From positions 8,411,969-8,475,968 of the forward strand of contig OX352762.1 of NCBI GenBank assembly GCA_947095585.1: a stretch of 64,000 nucleotides of DNA, read 5' to 3'. The translations under genes were made by a program, and so were the position numbers. Shown one piece after another: positions 11,291 through 22,020 of the stretch. The notes under the pieces are model-generated. The model searched no databases. It worked only from the letters and a program-made list of their open reading frames with translations, and was not told where the DNA came from. Within the stretch, counting starts at the first letter, position 1; each line of letters starts with the position of its first letter. Source of the stretch: Nephrocerus scutellatus. Taxonomy: Eukaryota; Arthropoda; Insecta; Diptera; Pipunculidae.

Positions 11291-14200
11291 CGATGGAGTT
11301 TGTTTCAAATTCAATCAATTCGATGAATAACATCAGCCACGATTGTCATGATCTTACATCGTGTTCCACTCCTAAACTTTATCGCTCGTCGGCCATTTTA
11401 GTGCGGTGGAGTTTGTTTAAAATTCAATCAATTCGATGAATAAAATCAGCCACGATTGTCATGATCTTACATCGTGTTCCACTCCTAAACTTTATCGCTC
11501 GTCGGCCATTTTAGTGCGGTGGAGTTTGTTTAAAATTCAATCAATTCGATGAAAAAAATCAGCAACGATTGTCATGATCTTACATCGTGTTCCACTCCTA
11601 AACTTTATCGCTCGTCGGCCATTTTAGTGCGGTGGAGTTTGTTTAAAATTCAATCAATTCGATGAATAACATCAGGCACGATTGTTATGGTCTTACATCG
11701 TGTTCCGCTCCTAAGCCTTATCGCTCGTCGGCCATTTTAGTGCGGTGAAGTTTATTTAAAATTCAATCAATTCGATGAATAAAATCAGCCACGATTGTCA
11801 TGATCTTACATCGTGTTCCGCTCCTAAGCTTTATCGCTCGTCGGCCATTTTGGTGCGGTGGAGTTTGTTTAAAATTCAATCAATTCGATGAATAAAATCA
11901 GCCACGATTGTCATGATCTTACATCGTGTTCCACTCCTAAACTTTATCGCTCGTCGGCCATTTTAGTGCGGTGGAGTTTGTTTAAAATTCAATCAATTCG
12001 ATGAATAAAATCAGCCACGATTGTCATGATCTTACATCGTGTTCCACTCCTAAACTTTATCGCTCGTCGGCCATTTTAGTGCACTGGAGTTTGTTTAAAA
12101 TTCAATCAATTCGATGAATAAAATCAGCCACGATTGTCATGATCTTACATCGTGTTCCACTCCTAAACTTTATCGCTCGTCGGCCATTTTAGTGCACTGG
12201 AGTTTGTTTAAAATTCAATCAATTCGATGAATAAAATCAGCCACGATTGTCATGATCTTACATCGTGTTCCACTCCTAAACTTTATCGCTCGTCGGCCAT
12301 TTTAGTGCGGTGGAGTTTGTTTAAAATTCAATCAATTCGATGAATAAAATCAGCAACGATTGTCATGATCTTACATCGTGTTCCGCTCTTAAGCTTTATC
12401 GCTCGTCGGCCATTTTGGTGCGGTGGAGTTTGTTTAAAATTCAATCAATTCGATGAATAAAACCAGCAACGATTGTCATGATCTTACATCGTGTTCCACT
12501 CCTAAACTTTATCGCTCGTCGGCCATTTTAGTGCACTGGAGTTTGTTTAAAATTCAATCAATTCGATGAATAAAATCAGCCACGATTGTCATGATCTAAC
12601 ATCGTTTTCCACTCCTAAACTTTATCGCTCGTCGGCCATTTTAGTGCGGTGGAGTTTGTTTAAAATTCAATCAATTCGATGAATAAAATCAGCCACGATT
12701 GTCATGATCTTACATCGTGTTCCACTCCTAAACTTTATCGCTCGTCGGCCATTTTAGTGCGGTGGAGTTTGTTTAAAATTCAATCAATTCGATGAATAAA
12801 ATCAGCCACGATTGTCATGATCTTACATCGTGTTCCACTCCTAAACTTTATCGCTCGTCGGCCATTTTGGTGCGGTGGAGTTTGTTTAAAATTCAATCAA
12901 TTCGATGAATAAAATCAGCCACGATTGTCATGATCTTACATCGTGTTCCACTCCTAAACTTTATCGCTCGTCGGCCATTTTAGTGCGGTGGAGTTTGTTT
13001 AAAATTCAATCAATTCGATGAATAAAATCAGCCACGATTGTCATGATCTTACATCGTGTTCCACTCCTAAAATTTATCGCTCGTCGGCCATTTTAGTGCA
13101 CTGGAGTTTGTTTAAAATTCAATCAATTCGATGAATAAGTTCAGCCACGATTGTCATGATCTTACATCGTGTTCCACTCCTAAACTTTATCGCTCGTCGG
13201 CCATTTTAGTGCGGTGGAGTTTGTTTAAAATTCAATCAATTCGATGAATAACATCAGGCACGATTGTTATGGTCTTACATCGTGTTCCGCTCCTAAGCCT
13301 TATCGCTCGTCGGCCATTTTAGTGCGGTGAAGTTTATTTAAAATTCAATCAATTCGATGAATAAAATCAGCCACGATTGTCATGATCTTACATCGTGTTC
13401 CACTCCTAAACTTTATCGCTCGTCGGCCATTTTGGTGCGGTGGAGTTTGTTTAAAATTCAATCAATTCGATGAATAAAATCAGCCACGATTGTCATGATC
13501 TTACATCGTGTTCCACTCCTAAACTTTATCGCTCGTCGGCCATTTTAGTGCGGTGGAGTTTGTTTAAAATTCAATCAATTCGATGAATAAAATCAGCCAC
13601 GATTGTCATGATCTTACATCGTGTTCCACTCCTAAAATTTATCGCTCGTCGGCCATTTTAGTGCACTGGAGTTTGTTTAAAATTCAATCAATTCGATGAA
13701 TAAAATCAGCCACGATTGTCATGATCTTACATCGTGTTCCACTCCTAAACTTTATCGCTCGTCGGCCATTTTAGTGCGGTGGAGTTTGTTTAAAATTCAA
13801 TCAATTCGATGAATAAAATCAGCCACGATTGTCATGATCTTACATCGTGTTCCACTCCTAAACTTTATCGCTCGTCGGCCATTTTGGTGCGGTGGAGTTT
13901 GTTTAAAATTCAATCAATTCGATGAATAAAATCAGCCACGATTGTCATGATCTTACATCGTGTTCCACTCCTAAACTTTATCGCTCGTCGGCCATTTTGG
14001 TGCGGTGGAGTTTGTTTAAAATTCAATCAATTCGATGAATAAAATCAGCCACGATTGTCATGATCTTACATCGTGTTCCACTCCTAAACTTTATCGCTCG
14101 TCGGCCATTTTAGTGCGGTGGAGTTTGTTTAAAATTCAATCAATTCGATGAATAAAATCAGCCACGATTGTCATGATCTTACAACGTGTTCCACTCCTAA

Positions 14201-14471
14201 ACTTTATCGCTCGTCGGCCATTTTAGTGCGGTGGAGTTTGTTTAAAATTCAATCAATTCGATGAATAAAATCAGCCACGATTGTCATGATCTTACATCGT
14301 GTTCCACTCCTAAACTTTATCGCTCGTCGGCCATTTTGGTGCGGTGGAGTTTGTTTAAAATTCAATCAATTCGATGAATAAAATCAGCCACGATTGTCAT
14401 GATCTTACATCGTGTTCCGCTCGTAAACTTTATCGCTTGTCAGTCATTTTAGTGCACTGGAGTTTGTTTTT
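11288..14471. repeat. Satellite-like tandem array, 28 full units of exactly 113 bp plus a short partial unit
   Basis: The marker GTGCGGTGGAGTTTGTTTAA (or variants such as GTGCACTGGAG) recurs at 11288, 11401, 11514 and so on to 14452, every step being exactly 113 bp. I checked all 28 intervals and found no indel. Units differ by a few substitutions: TTTTAGTG/TTTTGGTG, GCGGTGG/GCACTGG, TTCCACTC/TTCCGCTC, CTAAACTT/CTAAAATT/CTAAGCCT. Shared variants show multi-unit duplication. The two-unit block with AACATCAGGCACGATTG and GTGAAGTTTATTT at 11627-11852 recurs at 13209-13434 (14 units away). The CTAAAATT+GCACTGG pair recurs 5 units apart (13096/13661). Spacer-less homogeneous units rule out CRISPR. 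Confidence 0.97.
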
Positions 14472-15645
14472 CATCAACATCATCATATTTGGGTCCACAA
14501 CTGGGGCCTGGTCCTGGCCTCCTGCAAAATATCTCTCGACCGGTGCCGATTTTGATCCATCCAGTTTTGCACCCTAAACTCAGGTGTCCTGGTCTTCGCC
14601 ATCCTTCCAGTGTAAATTTGGCCTGCCTCACTGTCCTGTAACATAAATCCTACCGCAAAGAACTCTCTCCTCTCTCTTCGCTCTGCGCTCAAGCGAGCTA
14701 GGTGTCCTGCCCACCGGAGCCTAAGGTTAATTCTCTTCACGATGTCGACATCGCGGTAACGCTCGTAGATCTCGTCATTGTAGAGTCTTGACTTTAAGCA
14801 ACCGTGCGCGTATTTCTGGTCCTATGCTGTTATCGGCTGCTACAGTTGACACGAGATAGTTAAAAGATTGAACCTTTAAATTCGCGCTTTACTAATTTAA
14901 TTTGGGTCTTCTGCTCGCAGACGTGGTTTTGCTCTCATTTATGTGCAGCCCCAGATTTCGTGCCGCCCACTCGAAAGAATCCAGTAAAGCTCTTTTTTTA
15001 TATCAGTATCTCAATGGACTTATGAGGATTGTTCCTCTCGCCGTTACGTCAGAGTCTCGGATCTCTTTCGCTAACGCTATGTTGAAGAGGACGTAGGCCA
15101 GTCCATCCCCTTCTTGGAGCCAGTTATAGATGTTGAATGGTCTTGATAGTGGCCATGGTCAACCTACATGGTCGTGTCAGTTTATTTGGGATGCCGAATT
15201 CTCTCATGGCTTTATAAAGTTCTACTCTGGCTATGCTATCATAGGCGACTTTAAAGTCAATAAAAAGATGGTGTAGTGAGTTTTGAAACTCTAGACATTT
15301 TTCCATCACCTGCCTAACGGTGTAAATCTGATCAGTTGGTGATTTGCCTGGTATGAAGCCACACTGGTATGGACCAATGATGACTTTAGCATATGTGGCT
15401 ATACTGTCGTGAAGAATAGAGGAGAAAATCTTATACGCGGTACTCAACAACGTTATACCACGAAAATTGCTGCATTTTGTGATATCTCCCTTCTTATGTA
15501 TGGGGCACAGGATGCCTCTTCGTCAGTCTTCTGGCATAACTTCTTCCTCAAATAATTGCACTATTATTTCATGAATTACTTGATGTAATGTGTGGCCTCC
15601 TATTTTTATCAGTCGATTGGTAAAGATCTATTTTTGCCTTCTCTG
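14472..15645 (-). pseudogene. RTE (BovB-like) LINE, family A, 3' two-thirds with deletions
   Basis: Reading leftward from 15640 one finds a stretch before the RT palm, then LLSTAYKIFSSILHDSIATY, IIGPYQCGFIPGKSPTDQIY and LHHLFIDFKVAYDSI (palm motif A). A frame break follows near 15130, then the equivalent of KSIEIL near 15010. There the expected YADD catalytic motif has been lost, so the RT cannot be active. The C-terminal block INLRLRWAGHLARLSAERR lies near 14735-14680, and the end is a TCA/ATC-rich tail at 14472-14490. Further fragments of this family are at 22683-22860, 26480-27300, 41041-41600, 61200-61740 and 63026-64000. Confidence 0.85.
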
Positions 15646-16630
15646 ACAATGTAAAACAATTTTTTTTAACCAATTAAGGTTTTTTTTTTTAAAAAAAAAA
15701 TTAACTTTTGATGCAAAGAAAAAAAAGAACCACTTTACAAACAACGGTTGTACTTTGACAGCTTCGACTCTTATGAACCTATTTTTAAATACATGCCATT
15801 CTGACTCATTCAGTTAAAGTATTATATAACCACCGTTTTCTTGTTTTTTTATAATTTTGAAATTCACCCTTGCATTCAACATGAACCACTCTTTCTTTCA
15901 CCATTTTTGTTTTCTTCTCTCACTGCCATATAACGGGAGAAAGATCATTTTTACTTCACAAAATTTGCTGCTTCTAATTTAGTGTAGTTCAGTGTATAAC
16001 TAGTTTAAGTCGAACTGGTTATGCTTTTTAATGGAAAACGGCAAAGAACTTACTTATTGACCACCGCAATCAATAAACGTGTCTCGGCTATATGTCCGTT
16101 TGGAACACATATAAATATTTAAAAATTTTAAAAATAAACAAAGAAAATATTAGACATTTTTACTACACACGTTAAGTAAAAAAAATAATTATTACATTAA
16201 TGTAACACTAATCCAAGCGAGCACAATTTTGCTTCTGCTTCTCGTTTTAATTTAAATAAGATGTAAGCAGTTAATTAAGCTTGGACAAAAACCATTAGTG
16301 CGGTAACAAACACTTGTGACGGTTAATTATTCCTGTACTACATTAAGCTTTCGCTGCAAAATAATTGGGAGTACATAATAAAAGGAATGCGACGTTTAGC
16401 TTTCAACAATTCATATAAGTAGGAAATTGACATTTGACATAAATTCAAAACGAGCGTTAATTTATTTATTAAAATACGATAAAGTCGTTAATAATAGTTG
16501 TTTTCTTTGTTGTACATTTTTGAACAGAAATCCTTTTTGTGCACAAATATAAAGAATGATACAAATTCAGTTTCCGAGCTTTCTTTTATAAATGGAAAGA
16601 AATATTTAGTTTTTTTATTAATTGAAAACT
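15646..16630. other. AT-rich intergenic stretch
   Basis: It holds T- and A-runs at 15660-15725 and a TA-rich microsatellite near 16638-16660. I see no gene or known repeat. Confidence 0.5.
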
Positions 16631-16639
16631 TTAGGTAGT

Positions 16640-18140
16640 ATATATATATATACATATATAAGTATAAAAAATTATAACATTAAAATGGCTGCCTATGGAC
16701 CTTTTGCCGGAGCCGTTCTTTTTAAGGTAACTTTCAAATTCCTTTTCGCAAGTTTTGGGCGTTATCTCAGCTATAGCTTGGCAGATGTTGGTTGTTCGGG
16801 CTTGTTGTGGAACCCTACAAAAATATATCCAACGAAGAAAATGACGTTGGATGCTCTCAATTATGAACACATGAACTTGATGAAAGTGGGACAACGCTTG
16901 ACTGGCATACTCAAGGAGGTGGCGGACAAAAGTGATGTACATGGATCCGTTTGACAAAGCTAAGTGATAAATTATTTCATCAATTTGAGAACGGAAATTT
17001 AGCTCCGAGTAGCACTATATGTCGAGATCACGAAAAGATTGAACGTGGGATATGGGTTGGTCGTGGAGAAGGTAACGTCGTGGATGGGGCTTGTTGCACT
17101 TGCGTGATAAGGTAAGAGATTGGCATTTGGTAATATTGAGCTGTAAGCAATATTTGAGGCATCAAGTTTCTTAGGTCTTGTTGAAGCAGACAACACTCTT
17201 GTAGAGAAGAAATGGATTGGAAAAATTTGGATGACCCTATCAAGATCATTTATAGTTAGGACGAAGAGAAGGGGGCCTAAATGGCTGCCTTGTGGGTCAC
17301 CAGAGGTTGCCGAAAATATGGTCAATAGGACGGTCCGTCCTGAAGCGAACGCTATAAAGGCGATTTTCCCGATAAGAAGGTATCCATTTTAACAATATGG
17401 GTTCGAAACCGAGGGCAGACAATTCAAAGAGAATTAATTGATGAGATATCTTATCAAAAGTCTTACTGAAATCAGTTACAAAAACCTCAAAGGATGAAAG
17501 GGCGAAGGACACGAATTAAACGAGGTTAGTGGTAAGTGGAAAGCCATGTTGTCTGAGGGAAGTAAGAGACTTGCAATGGAAGCTTAAGGCTTTGTATAAA
17601 ATACTTTCTAAAGAGTTTGGGTACCTATATATAGTATATTAAATAAAAAGCGAGAAAGTGGACGATAATCACTTTTAAGCGAGTAATGTTCGCTATTTTT
17701 CAGACGACCAAAACCGGTTTTTCTGCTAAATAGGTTATGCGCAATGCAAAATTACTCTGGTAATGTGTGTTCGCTGTGACTGCAGTAAATAACAAAAGTA
17801 TTTTCTATGTTAACACACTACTGTGGATAATGCCTACTTTCGAGGGTATGTTGTAGCGTAGGAAACAGTCACTTTCATCTATGGTCGTGTGAAAAGAAAG
17901 TTTAGCAATGGGGCTATAATTAGTTTCATCATTTTTTGATCCTTTTTTCTGTATCAGCGCTATGAAAGAGGTCTTCCAAACCTGAGAAAATTCAAGAGGT
18001 TTTTCAAGAGATTTTCCAAACCTGAAGAAAATGGGAAGGAGAGACTAGAGAAACATTTTTATTAAGAAATATGGCGGGAAGACCATCTGGGCCAGGTGGA
18101 GAATTCACCTTGTTGGCTTTTATGGAAACAGGATTGAGTT
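16640..18140 (-). pseudogene. Jockey/CR1-type LINE reverse-transcriptase relic
   Basis: From about 17985 leftward the minus strand reads VWKTSFIALIQKKGSKND and NYSPIAKLSFHTTI (RT fingers). After gaps come FEVFVTDFSKTFDKISHQLI (motif A) and LSALGFEPILLKWIPSYREN near 17480-17370, then SGDPQGSHLGPLLFVLTIND near 17300-17245, the motif-B region. C-terminal sequence with ESIQRHFLRW lies near 16850. The YADD box is not readable. Numerous stops and frameshifts make it dead. The family seems distinct from the CR1-like copies at 9080-10104 and 32120-32660. Confidence 0.8.
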
Positions 18141-18144
18141 TAGT

Positions 18145-18780
18145 TTTCGTTAAGCTCAGTTTGAAATCAAAAAAAAAAATGTCTGAGTTAAGTAGTGATG
18201 AAATTCAAAATGGCGATTATTATTATTTTGTAAGTAGTCTTTGAATTTTTTATTAGGTTGTCAAAACTTCAACTTTATTTCAATCTGGTTACATTAAAAC
18301 GCATGACGCTATTTTGCATTTGACAAAAATTACAAAATTACAAAATTATATAATTATATTAAGGGCGAAGCCAATGGTATCCCTTGCGGCGATGTATTGG
18401 TTGACGTTGCCGTATGTAACGCAAAGAGGTTAAATGCGTTGCCAAAATAAACTTCATACTGCTGGTGGAAGAGACTTTCAAAGCATTTGCCTGAAGGAAA
18501 AGTCAAAAGTTTGTCAAATTTTTGCGTCGCTTCCGTCACATGCTTTTTCTATGCGACACTTCCAAGAACGCGTATAATCGATCTGTCAGTTGCATACGTC
18601 GCCGCAACTATAATTTGACACTTTCAAAACAAATGCTTGTTGACAGCTTTTTGATTTACAGTGCTGCCAATATAGAAAACTCAAACTGGATCACCCTTTA
18701 CTTTAGTGAGACGACATTTATAAAATCCCAATGAATTTTCTACGCGCTGGACACATTGCGAATAAATTAAATTAAATTAA
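18145..18780. other. No recognised feature
   Basis: It contains short A/T runs and TACAAAATTA direct repeats near 18330. A moderately GC-richer segment at 18360-18660 shows no coding motif. Confidence 0.4.
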
Positions 18781-19041
18781 ATTTTTAAAAGAAAACTATT
18801 ATTAAAAAGTATCTTCCTTTTTTGCACATTTAACGAACATGCATGTGCTTCTTTGGAAAAATAGTAGTAGGATAGTAATTGCTGGTCTGTTGTGAATAGA
18901 TGCGTCGGAATCGTAAGATAAATTTCAACATTTTCATTCTCTACATTAGAGTACTTATCCTCAGGAGTTTCAAATTTAATAAGCACAGGTGTCCATTTAT
19001 AGCTCAAAATGTCCGTATGTTTTTCCCAAACGCACACAGAT
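18777..19041 (-). other. Unrecognised exon-like open frame, tandem copy 1
   Basis: The frame (18777-19037) lacks an ATG at its start; an acceptor-like TTTATTTTCCAG sits just upstream on the minus strand (about 19042-19053). It encodes VWEKHTDILSYKWTPVLIKF, an acidic middle with NVENENVEIYLTIPTHLF, and a Tyr-rich segment. About 70 residues are shared with copy 2 with few changes. I recognise no family. It could be a duplicated exon or chance openness in a tandem repeat. Confidence 0.3.
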
Positions 19042-19620
19042 ATACTGGAAAATAAACGAAAGAACAGCCGGACAGACGGTAAATAATCAAAAGAGTAATA
19101 AACTGAAATCTTTAGAGACTTAGGCTAGCCGCATTTTGAGCGCAGCAAACATGCATGTGTTTCTTTGGAAAAATAGTAGTAGGATAGTAATTGCTGGTCT
19201 GTTGTGAATAGATGCGTCGGAATCGTAAGAGAGATTTCAACATTTTCATTCTCTACATTAGAGTACTTATCCTCAGGAGTTTCAAATTTAATAAGCACAG
19301 GTGTCCATTTATAGCCCAAGCTGTCCATATGTTTTTCCCAAACGCGCACAGATATACTGGAAAATAGACAATAGACAACAGACGGACAGACGGTAAATAA
19401 TCAAAAGAGGAATAAACTGAAATTTGTAGAGACTTAGGCTAGCCGCATATTGATCGCAGCAAACATGCATGTGTTTCTTTGGAAAAATAGTAGTAGGATA
19501 GTAATTACTGGTCTATTGTGAATAGATGCGTATGAAAATAGACGAAGAACAGACGGACAGACGGTAAATAATCAAAAGAGTAATAAACTGAAATTTGTAG
19601 AGACTAAGCTAGCCGCATAT
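18835..19620. repeat. Tandem repeat of about 312 bp, 2.5 copies, third copy internally deleted
   Basis: GCATGTG followed by CTTTGGAAAAATAGTAGTAG recurs at 18841, 19153 and 19467 (312 and 314 bp apart). Copies 1 and 2 are nearly identical. Copy 3 lacks the middle, jumping from GATGCGTA to GAAAATAGACGAAGAAC. Each unit ends with a GACGGACAGACGGTAAATAATC block. On the minus strand copies 1 and 2 hold the same open frame, preceded by an acceptor-like sequence (see the two entries at 18777 and 19125). Confidence 0.9.
19125..19353 (-). other. Unrecognised exon-like open frame, tandem copy 2
   Basis: This is the duplicate of the frame at 18777-19041, again preceded by an acceptor-like pyrimidine tract and CAG (about 19354). 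It encodes VWEKHMDSLGYKWTPVLIKF and continues to a stop after LLRSKCG. Differences from copy 1 are a handful of substitutions with no frame breaks. Function unknown. Confidence 0.3.
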
Positions 19621-20215
19621 TGATCGCAGCACAGCACAGCGTATAGCGTAGCCGAGGTTTTTAGAGCATACAATGTTATTCTTAATGACGTATTTTCACA
19701 ACTTGCGCAATTTCACCTATGCTACGGTATGCTGTGCTATGTTGCGCACAATATGAGGCTGGCCTCAACGACGATAAACAAGAGAGAGGACAAGACGTAG
19801 AGGCAAACATATCCATATGCTGCATTGCAGTTGTAATTTGTAATCGCGAACGGACCGGACAACGGACCACAAATTCAATTATATTGTTTTTTGGAACACT
19901 AAACCCTGTCAGTGTGATAACCAGATTTTGTAGGCAGGTACATTCCTGGAAGCAAAAACGTACATAAAACGTTTTGTTGTTCATAAACAGAAAATGGCTT
20001 GATTCAAAAATTCCTTTTGAGTCACAGGTAGGATTTCGCAAAATGCAAGAATATTTACCTGTTGCTAAGAGGATATAATAAGTAATCACTCATTCACTCG
20101 CACGCACACAAGTCCACATACAATCACAAGAAAGGAAATATTGAACCCGTACAATAGAGAATTAACAGACACCGCGAAATGTCCATTTATGACCATGATG
20201 AAGGAATTCACACGT
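19621..20215. other. Unassigned; upstream region of Ptr
   Basis: No motif was recognised in a 135-codon minus-strand frame (19682-20089). It lies directly upstream of the putative Ptr promoter. Confidence 0.4.
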
Positions 20216-20216
20216 A

Positions 20217-20232
20217 ATCTCTCTCTCTCTCT
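20217..20232 (+). promoter_or_regulatory. CT/GA-repeat (GAGA-factor-type) tract
   Basis: An alternating CT run lies about 125 bp upstream of the predicted Ptr start site. GAGA-type tracts often accompany TATA-less fly promoters. Its role here is inferred from position only. Confidence 0.4.
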
Positions 20233-20351
20233 TTTGTCATGAATACCTAACAGGACTTTATCTAAATAGAAAGGACACCTCGAATTTTTTGACCGTTGGT
20301 TGCTAGTATTTGAAATCGTCAGTGATGCGATGAGAATCGTTCAACTTAGTA

Positions 20352-20386
20352 TCAGTCAGTCTGTGATTTACGTCGTATCTGGACGC
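20352..20386 (+). promoter_or_regulatory. Inr + DPE core promoter, predicted for Ptr
   Basis: TCAGTC at 20352-20357 matches the fly initiator TCAKTY, with the A at 20354 as +1. GGACG at 20381-20385 falls exactly at +28 to +32 and matches the DPE consensus RGWYV. There is no TATA box at -30, as expected for DPE promoters. It is 1.67 kb upstream of the first coding exon, on the same strand. Confidence 0.55.
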
Positions 20387-20540
20387 GCCTGCGTCCTGTG
20401 TACGGAATTATTGAATTGTTGTTGTTAAATTAGCAGTTTTGTGTTATTTGTGTTTTTTTTTAAATTAAATAATTGATTACTAGATTTTCTGTTGCTTTTT
20501 TAGCAACATTTCATTTTTGTTTTTGTCCTTTACCTCAATC
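20354..20540 (+). other. Ptr: Predicted non-coding first exon (5' UTR) of Ptr
   Basis: The exon runs from the predicted start site to a consensus donor, GTAAGT at 20541. It contains no ATG, so it would not interfere with the initiator in the next exon. Splicing to the acceptor at 22019-22020 places CAATC directly before ATG, giving A at -3. Another donor-like GTAAGT near 21349 is an alternative. Confidence 0.45.
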
Positions 20541-20589
20541 GTAAGTTTCAGCTTTTTATTTTACTTCTTAACTATTGTTGTTATTATAA

Positions 20590-21578
20590 AGGGTGGGCAG
20601 TTTAAAAGTGGGTTTTTAAAAACGCTTTGAAATGAGTATACGTACATCAATATTAAGTGGAAATTTTTTTATTGTGAATGTTGGAGACTTCGCTTTAAGA
20701 ATGAACAGCAATTTCGTTCATGTGGCTCCCTCTTCTGGCCTTACAGTAAGCCATCCTGTGAGTATAGTTTTGAAGAAGTTTTTCGATCATTTTGGTGCCT
20801 ATCTCGCGACTAATAGTCGGAATGTTATGTCTTAACACTGGAATTGTCTCTGGATTATCTGCATAACATCTGTTTTTAACGGAAAAGTATCCATAGGCGT
20901 CAAATCGCAGCTCAGCGCAGGCCAATTAACATATCCAAAACGGCCAAATTTGGCACACAAAAGATCGATTGTCAGTCGGCTTGTATGGCATGTGGCGCCA
21001 TCTTGTTAAAACCAAAGGTCGGCCATTTGAGGGCATAAAAAGTTGGTCAGCTCGCTTTGTAATGATCGCCATTGACGGTAACGGCGTTTCCAAAAGCGGG
21101 CCACCACCAAAATCCAAACAAAACTGTCGCTCTTGGTGGATGTATTGGCTACGTGTGGCAGTTTCGAACGCCAAATCTGGCAGTTCTGCTTGTTTATATA
21201 GCCCCCGAGATGGAAATGCACTTCGTTTGAACAGCTGATTTTTAGACCAAAATCGACGTCATTCATTATCAAGCTTGTCTCTGGCTCACACAGAGAACTG
21301 ATATCGAAGCGGATGGTCATTTTCTCTTAACTCCGCGATTCATCTGGACCTTGTAAGTAAATAATCCGAGGTCTTAGTGCAGTATTCTACTCAGGCTGGC
21401 GTCGAGTTGACGGTAGATGGATTCTGTCCCACACTATGGGCCACAGCCGCAATATTCTCGGTCGTGCGACCTGTTCGAGCACAAGGACCATTTCTGTTAT
21501 CCAATAGCAAGCCTTTCTCACGAACTTTATTCACCAATTTCACCACAGCGATTCCGTTTGGAGCACTCATGCGAACCA
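20590..21578 (-). pseudogene. Tc1/mariner-superfamily transposase relic (DUF4817-type) in Ptr intron 1
   Basis: In broken minus-strand frames one reads MSAPNGIAVVKLVNKVREKG and CARTGRTTENIAAVAHSVGQ (N-terminal DNA-binding part, about 21570-21400). Next come EVHFHLGGYINKQNCQIW (about 21225), following the first catalytic acidic residue, and QDGATCHTSRLTIDLL (about 21010-20960) with the second. CDLTPMD near 20890 carries the third, and the C-terminal MIEKLLQNYTHRMAYCKARR is followed by HMNEIAVHS at about 20700. The order matches common insect elements of this group. Several frameshifts and a missing centre make it inactive. Its left edge is near an AAAGGGTGGGCAG sequence at 20588. Confidence 0.8.
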
Positions 21579-21582
21579 CTTC

Positions 21583-21843
21583 GAACAGACCATTGCGGTC
21601 CAAGGCCTAGCTTCTCGCAACTATTTGTGTTGAGCATGTATATTTTTGCACACAAATGGAGGGCACCTACAATTTAATGCCGAATCCGAACGGCGAATTG
21701 TGAAGCTTTTCGTGACAAGTTTTATTACCATCGTACGTTTGTCAAACTTACGCGAGAGGTGGGACTTTTGGTGTTACTGGGATTCGAACCACGAACCTCC
21801 TGCGAAGAAGCCATTCTGTTATCCACTGAGCCACGGCGCCCAC
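21583..21843 (-). mobile_element. tRNA-derived SINE, best-preserved head, in Ptr intron 1
   Basis: On the minus strand the head reads GGGCGCCGTGGCTCAGTGG (A box) and then GGTTCGAATCCC (B box), as in a tRNA-derived Pol III promoter. The body follows: TGGTGTTACTGG antisense, GTGGGAC, GTTTGTCA, TCACGAAAAGC, TTTGTGTGCAAAAAT, and GGCCTTGGACCGCAATGGTCTG. The 3' tail is missing where it abuts the transposase relic at about 21580. No convincing target duplication was found. Confidence 0.8.
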
Positions 21844-22020
21844 ACAAACCAGTAGATTGCCTACCCTTGAATTGGAAATTTTTATTTAGTTGTTATTGCC
21901 AATGTAATCGTATTGTTAATATTTATTGTCTACCACGCCTACTCAACATCAAATATCCATAGCTATCTCCAACTTTAACAAACTGACTTATGATTTTTTG
22001 TCATTTCATACATTTTCCAG

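Noticed and set aside
11288..14471. CRISPR-like regular repetition
   Set aside because: Repeats of 113 bp are directly adjacent with no unique spacers, in a eukaryotic contig.
19682..20089. 135-codon minus-strand frame upstream of Ptr
   Set aside because: No recognisable family, no splice support, composition like its surroundings.
21391..21603. A 70-codon minus-strand frame starting MDRNGLF
   Set aside because: Its first residues come from the SINE end and the rest from a transposase relic, so it is a chance fusion.
21772..21843. tRNA-like sequence with good A and B boxes
   Set aside because: No complete cloverleaf; it continues into a body shared with other loci, so it is a SINE head.
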